64,000 nt of DNA from Streptococcus mitis (GCF_000722685.1 NZ_JPFV01000015.1:248001-312000); one strand, 5' to 3'; shown: positions 1 through 9,976, counted from the first letter of the stretch. Notes: a model not told the origin generated them from the letters alone. Numbers and translations are program-made.

Positions 1-255
1 CGCAACACCTTCACGAAGACGGAAGCCGGCGATTGATTTTTTAGCTTTAGTGATAAGTGGTTTTTGACCTGAGATAAGCGCCAATTCTTCAGCAGCTTTT
101 TCAAGGCTTTTAGCGTTTGATACAGCTTCACCAACACCCATGTTCAAAACGATCTTATCTACTTTAGGCACAGCCATCACTGATGAGTAGTTGAATTGTT
201 CTGTCAAAGCAGGAACTACTTCATTAAGATATTTTTCTTTTAAACGATTTGCCAT
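1..255 (-). CDS. rplE: 50S ribosomal protein L5 (partial)
   Basis: N-terminal 85 residues of L5; the rest lies beyond the window's left edge. The protein starts [14 protein letters not shown] and contains the family segment around [15 protein letters not shown]5 binds 5S rRNA and 23S rRNA in the central protuberance of the large subunit. The ATG at 255 follows an AAGGAGAA ribosome binding site. It follows rplX by 23 nt in the spc-type part of the ribosomal protein operon. Confidence 0.97.
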   Translation of the reverse strand, partial: MANRLKEKYLNEVVPALTEQFNYSSVMAVPKVDKIVLNMGVGEAVSNAKSLEKAAEELALISGQKPLITKAKKSIAGFRLREGVA

Positions 256-278
256 TATACTTCTCCTTTCCTTCGTGA

Positions 279-584
279 TTAATCAAGCACTTCGCCTGAT
301 TTTTTGTTGTAGCGAACTTTTTTACCGTCTACAAATTTGTAACCAACACGACCAGCTACACCATTTTTGTCCAAAACTTGAACGTTTGATACGTGGATAG
401 CTGCTTCTTTCTCGATGATACCACCTTGAGGAAGCTCGTTAGTTGGACGTTGGTGTTTCTTAACGATGTTAACACCTTCAACGATAACTTTGTTTACTTT
501 TGGAAGGGCAGTAAGGACAACAGCTTCTGTTCCCTTATCTTTACCAGCGATTACGCGAACTTTGTCGCCTTTTTTTACAAACAT
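279..584 (-). CDS. rplX: 50S ribosomal protein L24
   Basis: 101 aa, the normal length for bacterial L24. The N-terminal KOW motif is visible ([18 protein letters not shown], residues 4-21), followed by the conserved [10 protein letters not shown] segment. L24 is one of the first proteins to bind 23S rRNA in large-subunit assembly. It lies between rplN and rplE. The spacer to rplN is unusually long (77 nt) and carries two small hairpins. Confidence 0.98.
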
Positions 585-609
585 TAGGTTTCTCCTTGAT
601 TTTTCTTAC

Positions 610-641
610 GCCCATAAGGGCACCCTAGCTTAAAGCTAGGG
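610..641 (-). other. two small GC-rich hairpins in the rplN-rplX spacer
   Basis: GCCC-ataa-gggc pairs at 610-621 and CCCTAGC-ttaaa-GCTAGGG at 623-641. They fill the only long spacer on this side of the operon. Neither is followed by a U tract in the direction of transcription, so they do not look like terminators. A role in processing, pausing or mRNA stability is only a guess. Confidence 0.5.
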
Positions 642-661
642 GACTAGTTTGTTTCTAAAAA

Positions 662-1030
662 TTAAAGTACTTCTGGAGCAAGTGACACGATCTTCATGAA
701 GCCACCTTCACGCAATTCACGTGCGACTGGGCCAAAGATACGTGTTCCGCGAGGAGTTTTGTCTTCACGGATGATAACTGCTGCGTTTTCGTCAAATTTG
801 ATGTATGAACCATCAGCACGACGAGCACCTGATTTAGTACGAACGATAACTGCTTTAACAACGTCACCTTTTTTAACCGCACCACCAGGAGTAGCTTGTT
901 TTACAGATGCCACAATAACATCACCGATGTTTGCAAATTTACGTCCTGAACCACCAAGAACTTTGATAGTCAAGATTTCGCGAGCACCGCTGTTGTCTGC
1001 GACTTTCAAACGAGTTTCTGTTTGAATCAT
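662..1030 (-). CDS. rplN: 50S ribosomal protein L14
   Basis: 122 aa, typical for L14. It starts [18 protein letters not shown] and carries the L14 signature region ([15 protein letters not shown], then [14 protein letters not shown]). L14 sits at the subunit interface and contacts 23S rRNA and L19. An AAAGGAGAAAAC ribosome binding site precedes the ATG. It is 25 nt downstream of rpsQ in the operon. Confidence 0.98.
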   Translation of the reverse strand: MIQTETRLKVADNSGAREILTIKVLGGSGRKFANIGDVIVASVKQATPGGAVKKGDVVKAVIVRTKSGARRADGSYIKFDENAAVIIREDKTPRGTRIFGPVARELREGGFMKIVSLAPEVL

Positions 1031-1055
1031 TTCAGTTTTCTCCTTTCAGGTTTGA

Positions 1056-1316
1056 TTAGATGATGACCGCTTCTTCAACAACTTCTACAAGACGGAAACG
1101 TTTTGTAGCTGAAAGCGGACGAGTTTCCATGATACGTACGATATCGCCTTCTTTGGCAACATTGTTTTCATCATGAGCTTTGTATTTTTTAGAGTAGTTA
1201 ATACGTTTACCATAGACTGGGTGGTTACGTTTTGTTTCAACTACAACTGTGATTGTCTTGTCCATTTTGTCAGATACAACACGTCCAACAAGAACTTTAC
1301 GATTATTGCGTTCCAT
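1056..1316 (-). CDS. rpsQ: 30S ribosomal protein S17
   Basis: 86 aa with the S17 core ([19 protein letters not shown], then [19 protein letters not shown] and [13 protein letters not shown]). It has an OB-fold and binds 16S rRNA early in small-subunit assembly. It lies between rpmC and rplN, with GGAGAAAT just upstream of the ATG. Confidence 0.98.
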
Positions 1317-1340
1317 TGAAATTTCTCCTTCCCTAGTCTA

Positions 1341-1547
1341 TTATTTCGCTTCAGATTGAACTGTTTTGATACGAGCGATTTGTTTTTTAACTTCTTTCAA
1401 GCGAGCTGTTTGTTCCAATTGACCAGTAGCAGCTTGGAAACGAAGTTCAAACAATTCTTTTTTCAATTCGTTTTCGCGCTTCGCGAGTTCTTCTTGAGAA
1501 AGACCACGAAGTTCTTTAACAAATTCTTTTACTTCATTAAGTTTCAT
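1341..1547 (-). CDS. rpmC: 50S ribosomal protein L29
   Basis: 68 aa and almost wholly helical. It starts [13 protein letters not shown] and has the L29 motif [18 protein letters not shown] followed by IARIKTV. L29 lies near the peptide exit tunnel, next to L23 in the mature ribosome. It is only 9 nt downstream of rplP, so translation is probably coupled. Confidence 0.97.
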
Positions 1548-1556
1548 GCCTTCTCC

Positions 1557-1970
1557 TTATTCTGCTTCACGTTTTACGAATTTACATTTAACTGGCAATT
1601 TGTGGCTAGCAAGACGAAGCGCTTCGCGAGCGATCTCTTCAGATACACCAGCGATTTCGAACATCACTTTACCACGTTTAACTGGTGCTACCCAACCTTC
1701 AGGTGCCCCTTTACCAGATCCCATACGCACACCGATAGCTTTAGCAGTGTATGATTTGTGTGGGAAGATTTTAATCCAAACTTTACCACCACGTTTCATG
1801 TAACGAGTCATGGCGATACGAGCAGCTTCGATTTGGCGGTTAGTGATCCAGTGGCTAGTTGTAGCTTGAAGACCGTATTCACCGAATGCTACTTCTTTTC
1901 CACCTTTTGCTTCACCGCGCATTTTTCCACGGAATTCACGACGGTGTTTAACACGTTTAGGTACTAACAT
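1557..1970 (-). CDS. rplP: 50S ribosomal protein L16
   Basis: 137 aa, starting [19 protein letters not shown]. It has the family motifs [21 protein letters not shown] and [14 protein letters not shown]16 binds 23S rRNA near the A-site tRNA and the peptidyl transferase centre and joins late in assembly. The start is 3 nt from the rpsC stop codon, so the two are probably translationally coupled. Confidence 0.98.
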   Translation of the reverse strand: MLVPKRVKHRREFRGKMRGEAKGGKEVAFGEYGLQATTSHWITNRQIEAARIAMTRYMKRGGKVWIKIFPHKSYTAKAIGVRMGSGKGAPEGWVAPVKRGKVMFEIAGVSEEIAREALRLASHKLPVKCKFVKREAE

Positions 1971-1973
1971 TGG

Positions 1974-2627
1974 TTATTTACCTCCTTTAGTGTTTTTGCG
2001 AGCTGGAAGAACTTCACCACGGTAGATCCATACTTTAACACCAAGTTTACCGTATGTAGTATCTGCTTCTTCCCAAGCGTAATCGATATCTGCACGAAGT
2101 GTGTGAAGTGGAACAGTTCCTTCAGAGTATCCTTCAGCACGGGCGATATCTGCACCGTTCAAACGACCTGATACTTGAGTTTTGATTCCTTTAGCTCCAG
2201 CACGCATTGCACGTTGGATTGCTTGTTTTTGTGCACGACGGAAAGCAACACGTTGCTCCAATTGACGAGCAATACCTTCACCTACAAGGTGAGCATCCAA
2301 ATCAGGTTGTTTGATTTCGATGATGTTGATGTGTACTTGTTTTCCAGTCAATTTGTTAAGTTTTGCACGGAGTGCATCAACGTTAGCACCACCTTTACCG
2401 ATTACCATACCTGGTTTAGCAGTGTGAAGTGAAACGTTAACTTTGTTTACTGCGCGTTCGATTTCAATAGTTGAAACTGCTGCGTCAGCAAGTTCTTTTT
2501 GAACGAATTTACGGATTGCAAGATCTTCATGAAGGTAATCCGCGTATTCTTTTTCAGCATACCATTTGGCATCCCAATCACGGATGATGCCGACACGCAT
2601 ACCAATTGGATGTACTTTTTGACCCAC
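1974..2627 (-). CDS. rpsC: 30S ribosomal protein S3
   Basis: 217 aa. It starts [21 protein letters not shown] type-II KH domain with GKGG is visible in [15 protein letters not shown] (about residues 73-87), and the C-terminal S3 domain contains [18 protein letters not shown]3 lines the mRNA entry channel. It is 12 nt after rplV, with AAGGAGG before the ATG. Confidence 0.98.
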
Positions 2628-2639
2628 GATTTTACCTCC

Positions 2640-2984
2640 TTATTTTTCTGCAACAGCTACAGTGATGTGAGCTGTACGTTTGTTGATTGGTGAAGCTGAA
2701 CCTTTCGCACGTGGACGGAAACGTTTCATAGTTGGTCCTTCGTTTGCGAATGCTTCAGATACTACCAAGTTAGCTTTATCCAAACCAAAGTTGTTTTCAG
2801 CGTTAGCTACAGCTGAGTTCAAAACTTTCAAGATGATTTCAGCAGCTTTGTTTGGAGTGAATGTCAAAATTGCGATTGCATCGGCTACGCTTTTACCACG
2901 GATGTTATCAAGAACAAGACGTGATTTACGAGGTGAAACACGTACTGTACGAGCCATTGCTTTAGCTGAAGTAATTTCTGCCAT
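2640..2984 (-). CDS. rplV: 50S ribosomal protein L22
   Basis: 114 aa with the L22 core ([20 protein letters not shown], then a C-terminal hairpin with [20 protein letters not shown]). The hairpin loop lines the peptide exit tunnel; changes there are a known route to macrolide resistance, and the loop here looks normal. It follows rpsS by 11 nt. Confidence 0.98.
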   Translation of the reverse strand: MAEITSAKAMARTVRVSPRKSRLVLDNIRGKSVADAIAILTFTPNKAAEIILKVLNSAVANAENNFGLDKANLVVSEAFANEGPTMKRFRPRAKGSASPINKRTAHITVAVAEK

Positions 2985-2995
2985 TTATGTTCTCC

Positions 2996-3277
2996 TTATT
3001 TTCTACGTGTTTTCTTGTCGTCTGCAGCGTGACCTTTGTAAGTACGAGTTGGTGCAAATTCACCAAGTTTGTGACCTACCATGTCTTCTTGGATGTAAAC
3101 AGGTACGTGTTTACGTCCGTCATAAACTGCAATAGTGTAACCAATGAAACTTGGGAAGATCGTTGAACGACGTGACCAAGTTTTAATAACTTTTTTCTTT
3201 TCGTCGTTAGCTTGAGCTTCAACTTTTTTCATCAAATGCTCATCGACGAAAGGTCCTTTTTTAAGACTGCGTCCCAT
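2996..3277 (-). CDS. rpsS: 30S ribosomal protein S19
   Basis: 93 aa. It starts [20 protein letters not shown] and carries the S19 signature around [17 protein letters not shown] and [17 protein letters not shown]19 forms a complex with S13 in the head of the small subunit. It sits about 100 nt downstream of rplB, the longest spacer in the cluster. Confidence 0.98.
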
Positions 3278-3317
3278 TTTTATATTTTCTCCTTTAAATG
3301 TTGTACCACAGCGGCTT

Positions 3318-3334
3318 GCGCTCCTATGGAGCGC
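3318..3334 (-). other. hairpin in the rplB-rpsS spacer
   Basis: A perfect 7-bp stem, GCGCTCC-tat-GGAGCGC, in the 103-nt spacer between rplB and rpsS. The same spacer also holds two ACTAGT sites 10 nt apart (about 3353-3374). No U run follows the hairpin on the minus strand, so termination is unlikely. Confidence 0.5.
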
Positions 3335-3380
3335 TACCGAGCTGGCGGATTTACTAGTTGCTTAAGCTACTAGTTTAATA

Positions 3381-4214
3381 TTATTTCTCGTTGCGACGAC
3401 GAACGATAAGTTTGTCAGATTTCGCTTTCTTGTTACGAGTTTTAAGACCAAGAGCAGGTTTGCCCCATGGAGTAGATGGTGCTTTACGACCAACTGGTGC
3501 TTTACCTTCACCACCACCGTGTGGGTGATCGTTAGGGTTCATTACAGAACCACGAACTGTTGGGCGGATACCTTTCCAACGGCTACGTCCTGCTTTACCA
3601 AGGTTTACAAGTCCGTGTTGTTCGTTTCCGACAACACCAACTGTAGCACGACAAGTTCCAAGAATCATACGAACTTCACCTGATTGAAGACGAACAAGAA
3701 CGTATTTACCTTCAGAACCCAATACTTGAGCAGATGCTCCAGCAGCACGTACCAATTCACCACCACGACCTGGTTTCAACTCGATGTTGTGGATCAAAGT
3801 ACCAACTGGGATGTTAGCAAGTGGAAGAGCGTTTCCGACTTTGATATCTGCTTCTGGACCTGAAACGATACGTTGACCTACTTCAAGACCTTTTGGAGCG
3901 ATGATGTATGCTTTCACACCGTCAGTGTAGTGTACAAGAGCGATGTTTGCAGAACGGTTTGGATCGTACTCGATTGTTTTAACAACTGCTTCAACGTTGT
4001 CTTTGTTACGTTTGAAGTCAACCAAACGGTAGAAACGTTTGTGTCCACCACCTTGGTGACGAACTGTGATACGACCGTTGTTGTTACGACCAGCCTTACT
4101 CTTCAATGCAACAAGCAATGATTTTTCAGGAGTGCTTGTTGTGATTTCAGCGAAATCCAAAGAAGTCATATTACGGCGACCGTTTGTTGTTGGTTTATAA
4201 ACACGAATTCCCAC
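3381..4214 (-). CDS. rplB: 50S ribosomal protein L2
   Basis: 277 aa, full length. It starts [17 protein letters not shown] and ends with the highly conserved [19 protein letters not shown] region, whose histidine lies near the peptidyl transferase centre. It has an SH3-like and an OB-like RNA-binding domain. It follows rplW by 17 nt. Confidence 0.98.
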
Positions 4215-4231
4215 GATATTTCCTCCTTAGA

Positions 4232-4528
4232 TTATTCAGCTTCAGCAGCAAACAACTCGATTGCTTTAGAATCAGCTGTAAGTGTGATGATAGCTTTTTT
4301 AGTTTTGTTAGTAAAACCAGTGTAACGTCCAACACGTTTAGCTTTTGGTTTTACGTTGATTGTGTTAACATTTGCAACTTTAACACCTTCGAAAGCAGCT
4401 TCAACAGCTTGCTTGATCAAAAGTTTGTGTGCACGAGTGTCAACTTCAAATACATATTTCCCTGCTTCAAGTTGAGCCATTGAGCTTTCAGTGATGACAG
4501 GTTTTTTGATAACATCATACAAATTCAT
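4232..4528 (-). CDS. rplW: 50S ribosomal protein L23
   Basis: 98 aa. It starts [17 protein letters not shown] and has the L23 motifs [19 protein letters not shown] and [18 protein letters not shown]. It forms a main docking site at the tunnel exit for trigger factor and SRP. The start codon overlaps the rplD stop codon by one base (TAATG), typical of coupled translation. Confidence 0.98.
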
Positions 4529-5151
4529 TATGCAAGAACCTCCTCGATTTTAGAGATAGCTGCTTGTGTGACAAGAAGTTTGTCGCTATTTGCGATGTCA
4601 AGAACACTTGCAGTTGTAGCAGTTGCAACTTTCACGTTTGGAAGGTTACGAGCTGAAAGAGCTGCGAATTCATTTCCTTCTTCAAGGATAACAAGAACTT
4701 TAGAATCGATGCTCAATGCTGCAAGAACTTTTGCAAATTCAGCAGTTTTTGGAGCTGTAAATGAAAGAGCGTCTACAGCTACGAATTTGTTTTCAGCAAC
4801 TTTTTCAGAGTAAACTGATTTAAGAGCTAGGCGACGAACTTTTTGTGGAAGTTTGTAGCCATATGAACGTGGAGTTGGTCCGAAGACAACACCACCACCA
4901 CGCCATTGTGGTGAGCGGATAGAACCTTGACGAGCACGTCCAGTTCCTTTTTGACGCCATGGTTTGCGTCCACCACCTGATACTGCAGAGCGGTTTTTAA
5001 CAGCGTGTGTTCCTTGACGAAGGCTTGCGCGTTGGCTGATGATCACATCAAACACAACTGATTCATTTGGTTCAATACCAAATACTGCATCGTTAAGAAC
5101 AACTTGGCCAGCTTCTTTACCAGTTTGGTCAAATAATGTTACGTTTGCCAT
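4528..5151 (-). CDS. rplD: 50S ribosomal protein L4
   Basis: 207 aa. The tunnel loop is recognisable ([19 protein letters not shown], then [18 protein letters not shown]). Changes in this loop cause macrolide resistance in streptococci; the sequence here looks wild type. In enterobacteria L4 also represses its own operon; no such site was identified here. Confidence 0.98.
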
Positions 5152-5175
5152 TGTGACTGATTTCCCCTTTCTTTA

Positions 5176-5802
5176 TTATTTACCAGCTTTAACTGCTGAT
5201 TTGATAGTGATAAGAGATTTCTTAGCACCTGGTACGTTACCTTTGATAAGGATAACGTTCTTTTCTGGAACAACTTGTACAACTTCAAGGTTTTGAATTG
5301 TTACGCGGTCGCCACCCATACGTCCTGCAAGGTTTTTACCTTTGAATACGCGGTTAGGTGCAACAGGTCCCATTGAACCTGGACGACGGTGGTAACGAGA
5401 ACCGTGAGCCATTGGTCCACGTGATTGTCCGTGGCGCTTGATAACACCTTGGAAACCTTTACCTTTAGAAGTACCAGTTACGTCAACAACGTCTCCAGCT
5501 GCGAATGTTTCAACTGTAATTTCAGCACCAACTTCCAAGCCTTCAACGTTTTTGAATTCACGAATGAAGCGCTTAGGAGCCGTGTTAGCTTTCGCTACAT
5601 GTCCTTTAGCAGGTTTGTTGCTCAATACTTCGCGTTTGTCATCGAAACCAACTTGGATAGCGTTGTATCCGTCTGTTTCAACAGTTTTAACTTGAAGAAC
5701 AACGTTTGGAGTTGCTTCAATAACTGTTACAGGGATCAATTCGCCAGCTTCAGTGAAGATTTGAGTCATTCCCACTTTTTTCCCTAAGATTCCTTTTGTC
5801 AT
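5176..5802 (-). CDS. rplC: 50S ribosomal protein L3
   Basis: 208 aa. It starts [16 protein letters not shown] and has the L3 signature [20 protein letters not shown] with RRPGSMG after it. L3 is an assembly-initiator protein that reaches to the peptidyl transferase centre. It lies 82 nt downstream of rpsJ. Confidence 0.98.
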
Positions 5803-5884
5803 GAGAAAATAGTTCCTTTTCTATATTTTTTATTCAAAAAGTTTTTAACGAGCGTTTTTTATGCTCAAGGTATCAAGCTTTAGA

Positions 5885-6193
5885 TTAAAGTTTGATTTCT
5901 ACGTTTACACCACTTGGAAGATCCAATTTCATCAAAGCATCAACTGTTTTTTGAGTTGGGTTAACGATATCGATCAAACGTTTGTGTGTACGCATTTCAA
6001 ATTGTTCGCGAGAGTCTTTATATTTGTGAGTCGCACGAATGATTGTGTAGAGGCTACGTTCAGTTGGAAGTGGGATTGGACCCGCAACTTGTGCACCTGT
6101 ACGAGTAGCTGATTCTACGATTTTTGCAGCCGCTGTATCAAGCGTACGGTGTTCGTAAGCTTTCAAACGGATACGGATTTTTTTGTTTGCCAT
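5885..6193 (-). CDS. rpsJ: 30S ribosomal protein S10
   Basis: 102 aa, first gene of the operon. It has the S10 core ([18 protein letters not shown], then [14 protein letters not shown] and [11 protein letters not shown]). As NusE it also links NusG to the ribosome and takes part in antitermination. AAAGGAGAAAAAG precedes the ATG. The promoter lies about 140 nt upstream. Confidence 0.98.
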
Positions 6194-6210
6194 CTTTTTC
6201 TCCTTTTCGT

Positions 6211-6358
6211 CTATTTAAGATAATAGGCTAGCTCCACAAGAAAACCGACGCGGTGTTGCGTGGCAATGCAACCGAGCGTGTCGCAACCTCTTGCATCAAA
6301 GCTAAGACTGTAATTTACAGCACCATAATAGAATAACACAAAGCCCCTGCGATTGCAA
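6211..6358 (-). promoter_or_regulatory. promoter and leader of the S10 ribosomal operon
   Basis: On the minus strand there is a -35 box TTGCAA (6353-6358), a 17-nt spacer and a -10 box TATTCT (6330-6335). The leader to rpsJ is about 130 nt. It can fold; for example GTTGCG (6280s) and CGCAAC (6250s) face each other in a GC-rich stretch unlike its AT-rich surroundings. A ribosomal protein-binding leader is possible but not shown. Confidence 0.65.
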
Positions 6359-6446
6359 GGGATTCGTTGCTGTTTTTTAAAATTTTTAACATGAAAATGT
6401 TTTCTTTTTTGATAGGTCATTTATTTAAATATTCTATGGAAAAAAG

Positions 6447-7037
6447 TTACTCTCTCTTCACCTGTTCATAGCTTTCTTTTCCGTCATTGAGCTTGTCCCA
6501 AATCACTACTTGCCCACCTTTGAGGGATTTTTGCACATCGATAATTCGTTGATTGGACGAACCTCGAAACTGGAGCATGAGATTTCTCTTAGTTCGATCA
6601 TATCGTCCATCTACAAGGATGTCAATTAGCGATAAGAGTTCCAATTTGTCTGGAGTTTCCAACATCATTTCTTCCCATGTATAGCCCGTCCAGGACCAGA
6701 TATCTTTATCTGACAATTCCTTCCGAATCCGCTTAACGAGTGGCAAGAGGATTCCTGTATTAAGGAAGGGTTCTCCTCCCAGCAAGGTCAATCCTTGAAC
6801 ATAGGGTTGAGCGAGATCTTCCATAATCTGTTCTTCTAATTCTGCTGTATAAGGAATTCCGGCATTGAAGGACCAGGTCGCTACATTATAACACCCCTCG
6901 CAGTGAAACATGCAGCCTGATACATAGAGAGAGTTGCGCACGCCTTCGCCGTCCACAAAGTTAAAGGCCTTGTAATCAATAATCCGACCTTGACTGAGTT
7001 CCTCGCTTTTCCATTCTTGTGGTTTTGGATTATTCAT
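6447..7037 (-). CDS. nrdG: anaerobic ribonucleotide reductase activating enzyme NrdG
   Basis: 196 aa, a radical SAM activase. The cluster motif CxxxCxxC is seen as CMFHCEGC (residues 42-49), followed by a TLLGGEPFLN glycine-rich SAM contact. It uses S-adenosylmethionine and a 4Fe-4S cluster to make the glycyl radical on NrdD without oxygen. It is the last gene of the nrdD operon, overlapping the GNAT gene by 8 nt. Confidence 0.96.
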   Translation of the reverse strand: MNNPKPQEWKSEELSQGRIIDYKAFNFVDGEGVRNSLYVSGCMFHCEGCYNVATWSFNAGIPYTAELEEQIMEDLAQPYVQGLTLLGGEPFLNTGILLPLVKRIRKELSDKDIWSWTGYTWEEMMLETPDKLELLSLIDILVDGRYDRTKRNLMLQFRGSSNQRIIDVQKSLKGGQVVIWDKLNDGKESYEQVKRE

Positions 7038-7536
7038 TCGCTACCTCTATCCAATAACGCTCGACTCCATTACGAACATCCTCAAGGAGCCCACCATTTG
7101 CTAGAATGACTGCTCTGCTGGCAGGATTATTCACGCTACAGGTTACAAGAGCTTTCTTAATATTCTTTTCCTTAGCAACTTGCAAGCCCTGACAAAGAGT
7201 TTCTTTCGCATAACCTTTGCCTTTTTCAGAAGGACGGATGGAGTAGCCAATGTGGCCAGCATAATTCAGCAACCCCTCATTCAGTATCAATCGCAGATTC
7301 AAAAATCCTAGAGCACGACCTACATCATCAAATGATACAAATTGAATAGAAGGAACACGATTTTCAGGCAAGTTTATTCCCATCTCTTTTTGCATATTTG
7401 TTTCCAACCACTCTTCATACACAAAGTTCTCTGTATCCCAAAATCCTCCATCATGGGCTGATTGGCTCTTTTCAAACTCTGCCATCATCTCTAAAACTGT
7501 TTCTTTATCTGCTAATCTTGGTCTGCGTAATTCCAT
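7030..7536 (-). CDS. GNAT family N-acetyltransferase
   Basis: 168 aa with a GNAT fold. The acetyl-CoA-binding motif is visible as GYSIRPSEKGKGYAKETL (about residues 99-116), followed by LVTCSVNNPASRAVILANGG, typical of the RimJ/RimL-like or ribosomal-protein-alanine type. The substrate is unknown. It is embedded between nrdD and nrdG, an arrangement I recall from streptococcal nrdDG operons, but a link to nucleotide reduction has no sequence support. Confidence 0.85.
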   Translation of the reverse strand: MELRRPRLADKETVLEMMAEFEKSQSAHDGGFWDTENFVYEEWLETNMQKEMGINLPENRVPSIQFVSFDDVGRALGFLNLRLILNEGLLNYAGHIGYSIRPSEKGKGYAKETLCQGLQVAKEKNIKKALVTCSVNNPASRAVILANGGLLEDVRNGVERYWIEVANE

Positions 7537-7579
7537 CCTTACCTCCCACTATGAGAAAAGCGAGAGCTGACTCTCACTT

Positions 7580-7720
7580 TTATTTTTTCTTATTCTTGTT
7601 TAAAAATTGTTCTCTGAGGCTAAGCAAACGTTCTTTCTTACCAGCTCCACCTTTAGAGTGTTTCTCGTGATAACGGGTCACTTGTGCGCGCCCCTTATCA
7701 TCTAATTGATATTTTCCCAT
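7580..7720 (-). CDS. 46-aa basic protein of the nrdDG operon
   Basis: A 46-codon ORF starting MGKYQLDDKGRAQVTRYHEK and ending in a lysine-rich tail (NKNKKK). AGAAATGAA lies upstream of the ATG, and the ORF sits 11 nt after nrdD in the same direction. It is very basic, with a SKGGAGKKERLL segment, which could suggest nucleic-acid or ribosome contact. I recall a similar short ORF at this place in pneumococcus. Function unknown. Confidence 0.75.
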   Translation of the reverse strand: MGKYQLDDKGRAQVTRYHEKHSKGGAGKKERLLSLREQFLNKNKKK

Positions 7721-7731
7721 TTCATTTCTTT

Positions 7732-9939
7732 CTAATTTGTTACTTGATGCCCAGCTATTTTAATCGTTGAACCATTCATATGTTTGACACGCGCTGCTAT
7801 TTCCTTGTGACGCCCATTGACCATCGGTCTCGCTTGAGGATTGCCTAAATAGCCACAAGTCCGTTTAACAACGTCTACTGTTTTAGGGTCACTATTGCCA
7901 CAGTTTGGACAAGCAAACCCTCTATCAGTTGGTTCAAAATCCCCTTCAAAATCACACTTGTAGCAACGGTCAATTGGAGTATTGGTCCCCAAATAACCCA
8001 CACGGTCATAAGCATAATCCCACACAGCTTCCAAGGCCTTTGGATTTTGCTGGAGGACTGGATACTCACAATAATGGATGAAACCACCTGATGCACCTGC
8101 TTCTGGATAGACTTTTTCAAAATCCAGTTTTTCAAACGGTGTTGGATTTTTACGAACATCGTAATGGAAAGAATTGGTGTAGTATTCCTTATCTGTAATA
8201 TCAGGAATAGAGCCGAATTTCTCTGTATCTAGTCGGCAGAAACGGTCTGTCAAACTTTCAGACGGTGTTGAGTAGATAGAGAAATGGTAGCCATATTGGT
8301 CAGACCACTCTTCTACACGGCGTTTCATATCGCGAATGATGTCTAGCGTGAATTCCTTAGCATCTGGATTGTTTTCCCAGCTGTTACCAAAGAAAACTGT
8401 CGCTACTTCATACAAGCCGATATAGCCCAGCGAAACTGTCGCACGACGATTCTTAAAGAGCTGGTCAACACTTTCTTCTTTACCTAGACGATGGCCAAAA
8501 GCACCGTACTGATAGAGGATAGGAGCATTTGCTGGTGTAGCTTCCTTGGTCCGTTCGACGCGATAAACCAGAGCATCTTCTGCGATATTCATACGCTCGT
8601 TGAAGATTTCCCAGAACTTGTTCATATCTCCTTCAGATTCAAGGGCGATACGAGGTAGGTTAACCGTCACAACACCCAGATTCATACGGCCTGAATTGAC
8701 TTCTACACCATTTTCATCCTTCCATCCTTGGAGGAAAGAACGACAACCCATAGGCACCTTGAAGGAACCTGTCAGTTCGATAATCTTATCATAGGACAAG
8801 ACATCTGGGTACATCCGCTTGGTCGCACACTCAAGAGCCAACTGTTTGATGTCGTAGTTGGGAGTCCCTTCCTCTAAGTTGAGTCCTCTTTTAAGCGTGA
8901 AGATAAGTTTAGGGAAGATAGCTGTACGATGTTCTGAACCAAGACCCTTAATGCGAATGTTTAAAATAGCCTTTTGAATTTCTCGCTCAAAACGATTGGT
9001 TCCTAGACCAAAACCTAGCGAAGTAAAAGGTGTTTGTCCGTTTGAAGTGAAGAGAGTATTGATTTCATACTCTAAAGATTGCATGGCATCGTAGATGTCC
9101 TTTTGCGTTTTCTTCCAAGCGTAATCTTCCCGTTTTTCAGGCAAAACCCATTCTTCTGCATCCTTGAGGTGTTTTTGGTAATTCTTCTCTGCATAAGGCG
9201 CCAAAACTTCATCGATGCGGTCAGCTGAACAACCTCCGTACTGGCTAGAAGCAACGTTGGCGATGATTTGGGAAATCTGGGCTGTTGCAGTCTGGATAGA
9301 TTTAGGACTCTCTACCTCTGCATTTCCAATCTTAAAACCATTGTCCAGCATACCCTTGAAATCAATCAAACAGCAGTTGGTCATAGGTGTATAGGGGCTG
9401 TAGTCCAAATCATGATAGTGGATATCCCCCTTTTGGTGGGCATTGGCTACATGCTTAGGAAGCATTTGCAGTCCGATTGATTTCCCAACAATGCCTGCTG
9501 TCAAATCGCGCTGGGTGTTAAAGACATCACTGTCTTTATTAGCATTTTCATTGACAACTGCCTGGTCTTTGTTGAGAAGCTTATGGATACTAAAGTTAAT
9601 ATCTGTTGCTTTTGAGCGCTCAAAATCCCTCTGTGTCCGATAAGTGATGTATTCCTCAGCTAGCGCATATTCTTTGGCTTCAAGGAGTTCATGTTCTACG
9701 ATATTTTGGATTTCATAAATCTTAACTCCTTTTGGAAAGCGACTATGAATTTCTGTGACAATACGCTCAGTCAGAGCATTTAGGCGTTTTTCAACCAAAG
9801 GGGTCACATCCATAACCTTGTCTGCAGCCTTGTGGAGAGCCTTGTCAATCTTGTCCACATCAAATACAACACGTCTCCCATCTCGTTTTTCAACGAAGAG
9901 AGTTGGTAAAGTTGTAATTTTCTCTTCTAATGCAATCAT
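7732..9939 (-). CDS. nrdD: anaerobic ribonucleoside-triphosphate reductase NrdD
   Basis: 735 aa class III reductase. It makes dNTPs from NTPs without oxygen using a glycyl radical. An N-terminal ATP-cone (residues about 12-105, LFVEKRDGRRVVFDVDKID) gives allosteric control. The C-terminal zinc site is CYKCDFEG...CPNCGN. The radical glycine lies in RTCGYLGNPQARPMVNGR. I place the start at the ATG at 9939 (MIALEEKI): it is 7 nt from AAAGAG, whereas the ATG at 9945 is almost on top of it. First gene of the operon. Confidence 0.97.
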   Translation of the reverse strand: MIALEEKITTLPTLFVEKRDGRRVVFDVDKIDKALHKAADKVMDVTPLVEKRLNALTERIVTEIHSRFPKGVKIYEIQNIVEHELLEAKEYALAEEYITYRTQRDFERSKATDINFSIHKLLNKDQAVVNENANKDSDVFNTQRDLTAGIVGKSIGLQMLPKHVANAHQKGDIHYHDLDYSPYTPMTNCCLIDFKGMLDNGFKIGNAEVESPKSIQTATAQISQIIANVASSQYGGCSADRIDEVLAPYAEKNYQKHLKDAEEWVLPEKREDYAWKKTQKDIYDAMQSLEYEINTLFTSNGQTPFTSLGFGLGTNRFEREIQKAILNIRIKGLGSEHRTAIFPKLIFTLKRGLNLEEGTPNYDIKQLALECATKRMYPDVLSYDKIIELTGSFKVPMGCRSFLQGWKDENGVEVNSGRMNLGVVTVNLPRIALESEGDMNKFWEIFNERMNIAEDALVYRVERTKEATPANAPILYQYGAFGHRLGKEESVDQLFKNRRATVSLGYIGLYEVATVFFGNSWENNPDAKEFTLDIIRDMKRRVEEWSDQYGYHFSIYSTPSESLTDRFCRLDTEKFGSIPDITDKEYYTNSFHYDVRKNPTPFEKLDFEKVYPEAGASGGFIHYCEYPVLQQNPKALEAVWDYAYDRVGYLGTNTPIDRCYKCDFEGDFEPTDRGFACPNCGNSDPKTVDVVKRTCGYLGNPQARPMVNGRHKEIAARVKHMNGSTIKIAGHQVTN

Positions 9940-9976
9940 ATGCATGCTCTTTTCTAAAATGTGATATCTAAAAAAT

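Noticed and set aside
4184..5787. Plus-strand open frames across rplW, rplD and rplC
   Set aside because: Shadows of ribosomal genes: repetitive Phe/Val/Ser composition is the complement of the conserved proteins, with no start signals.
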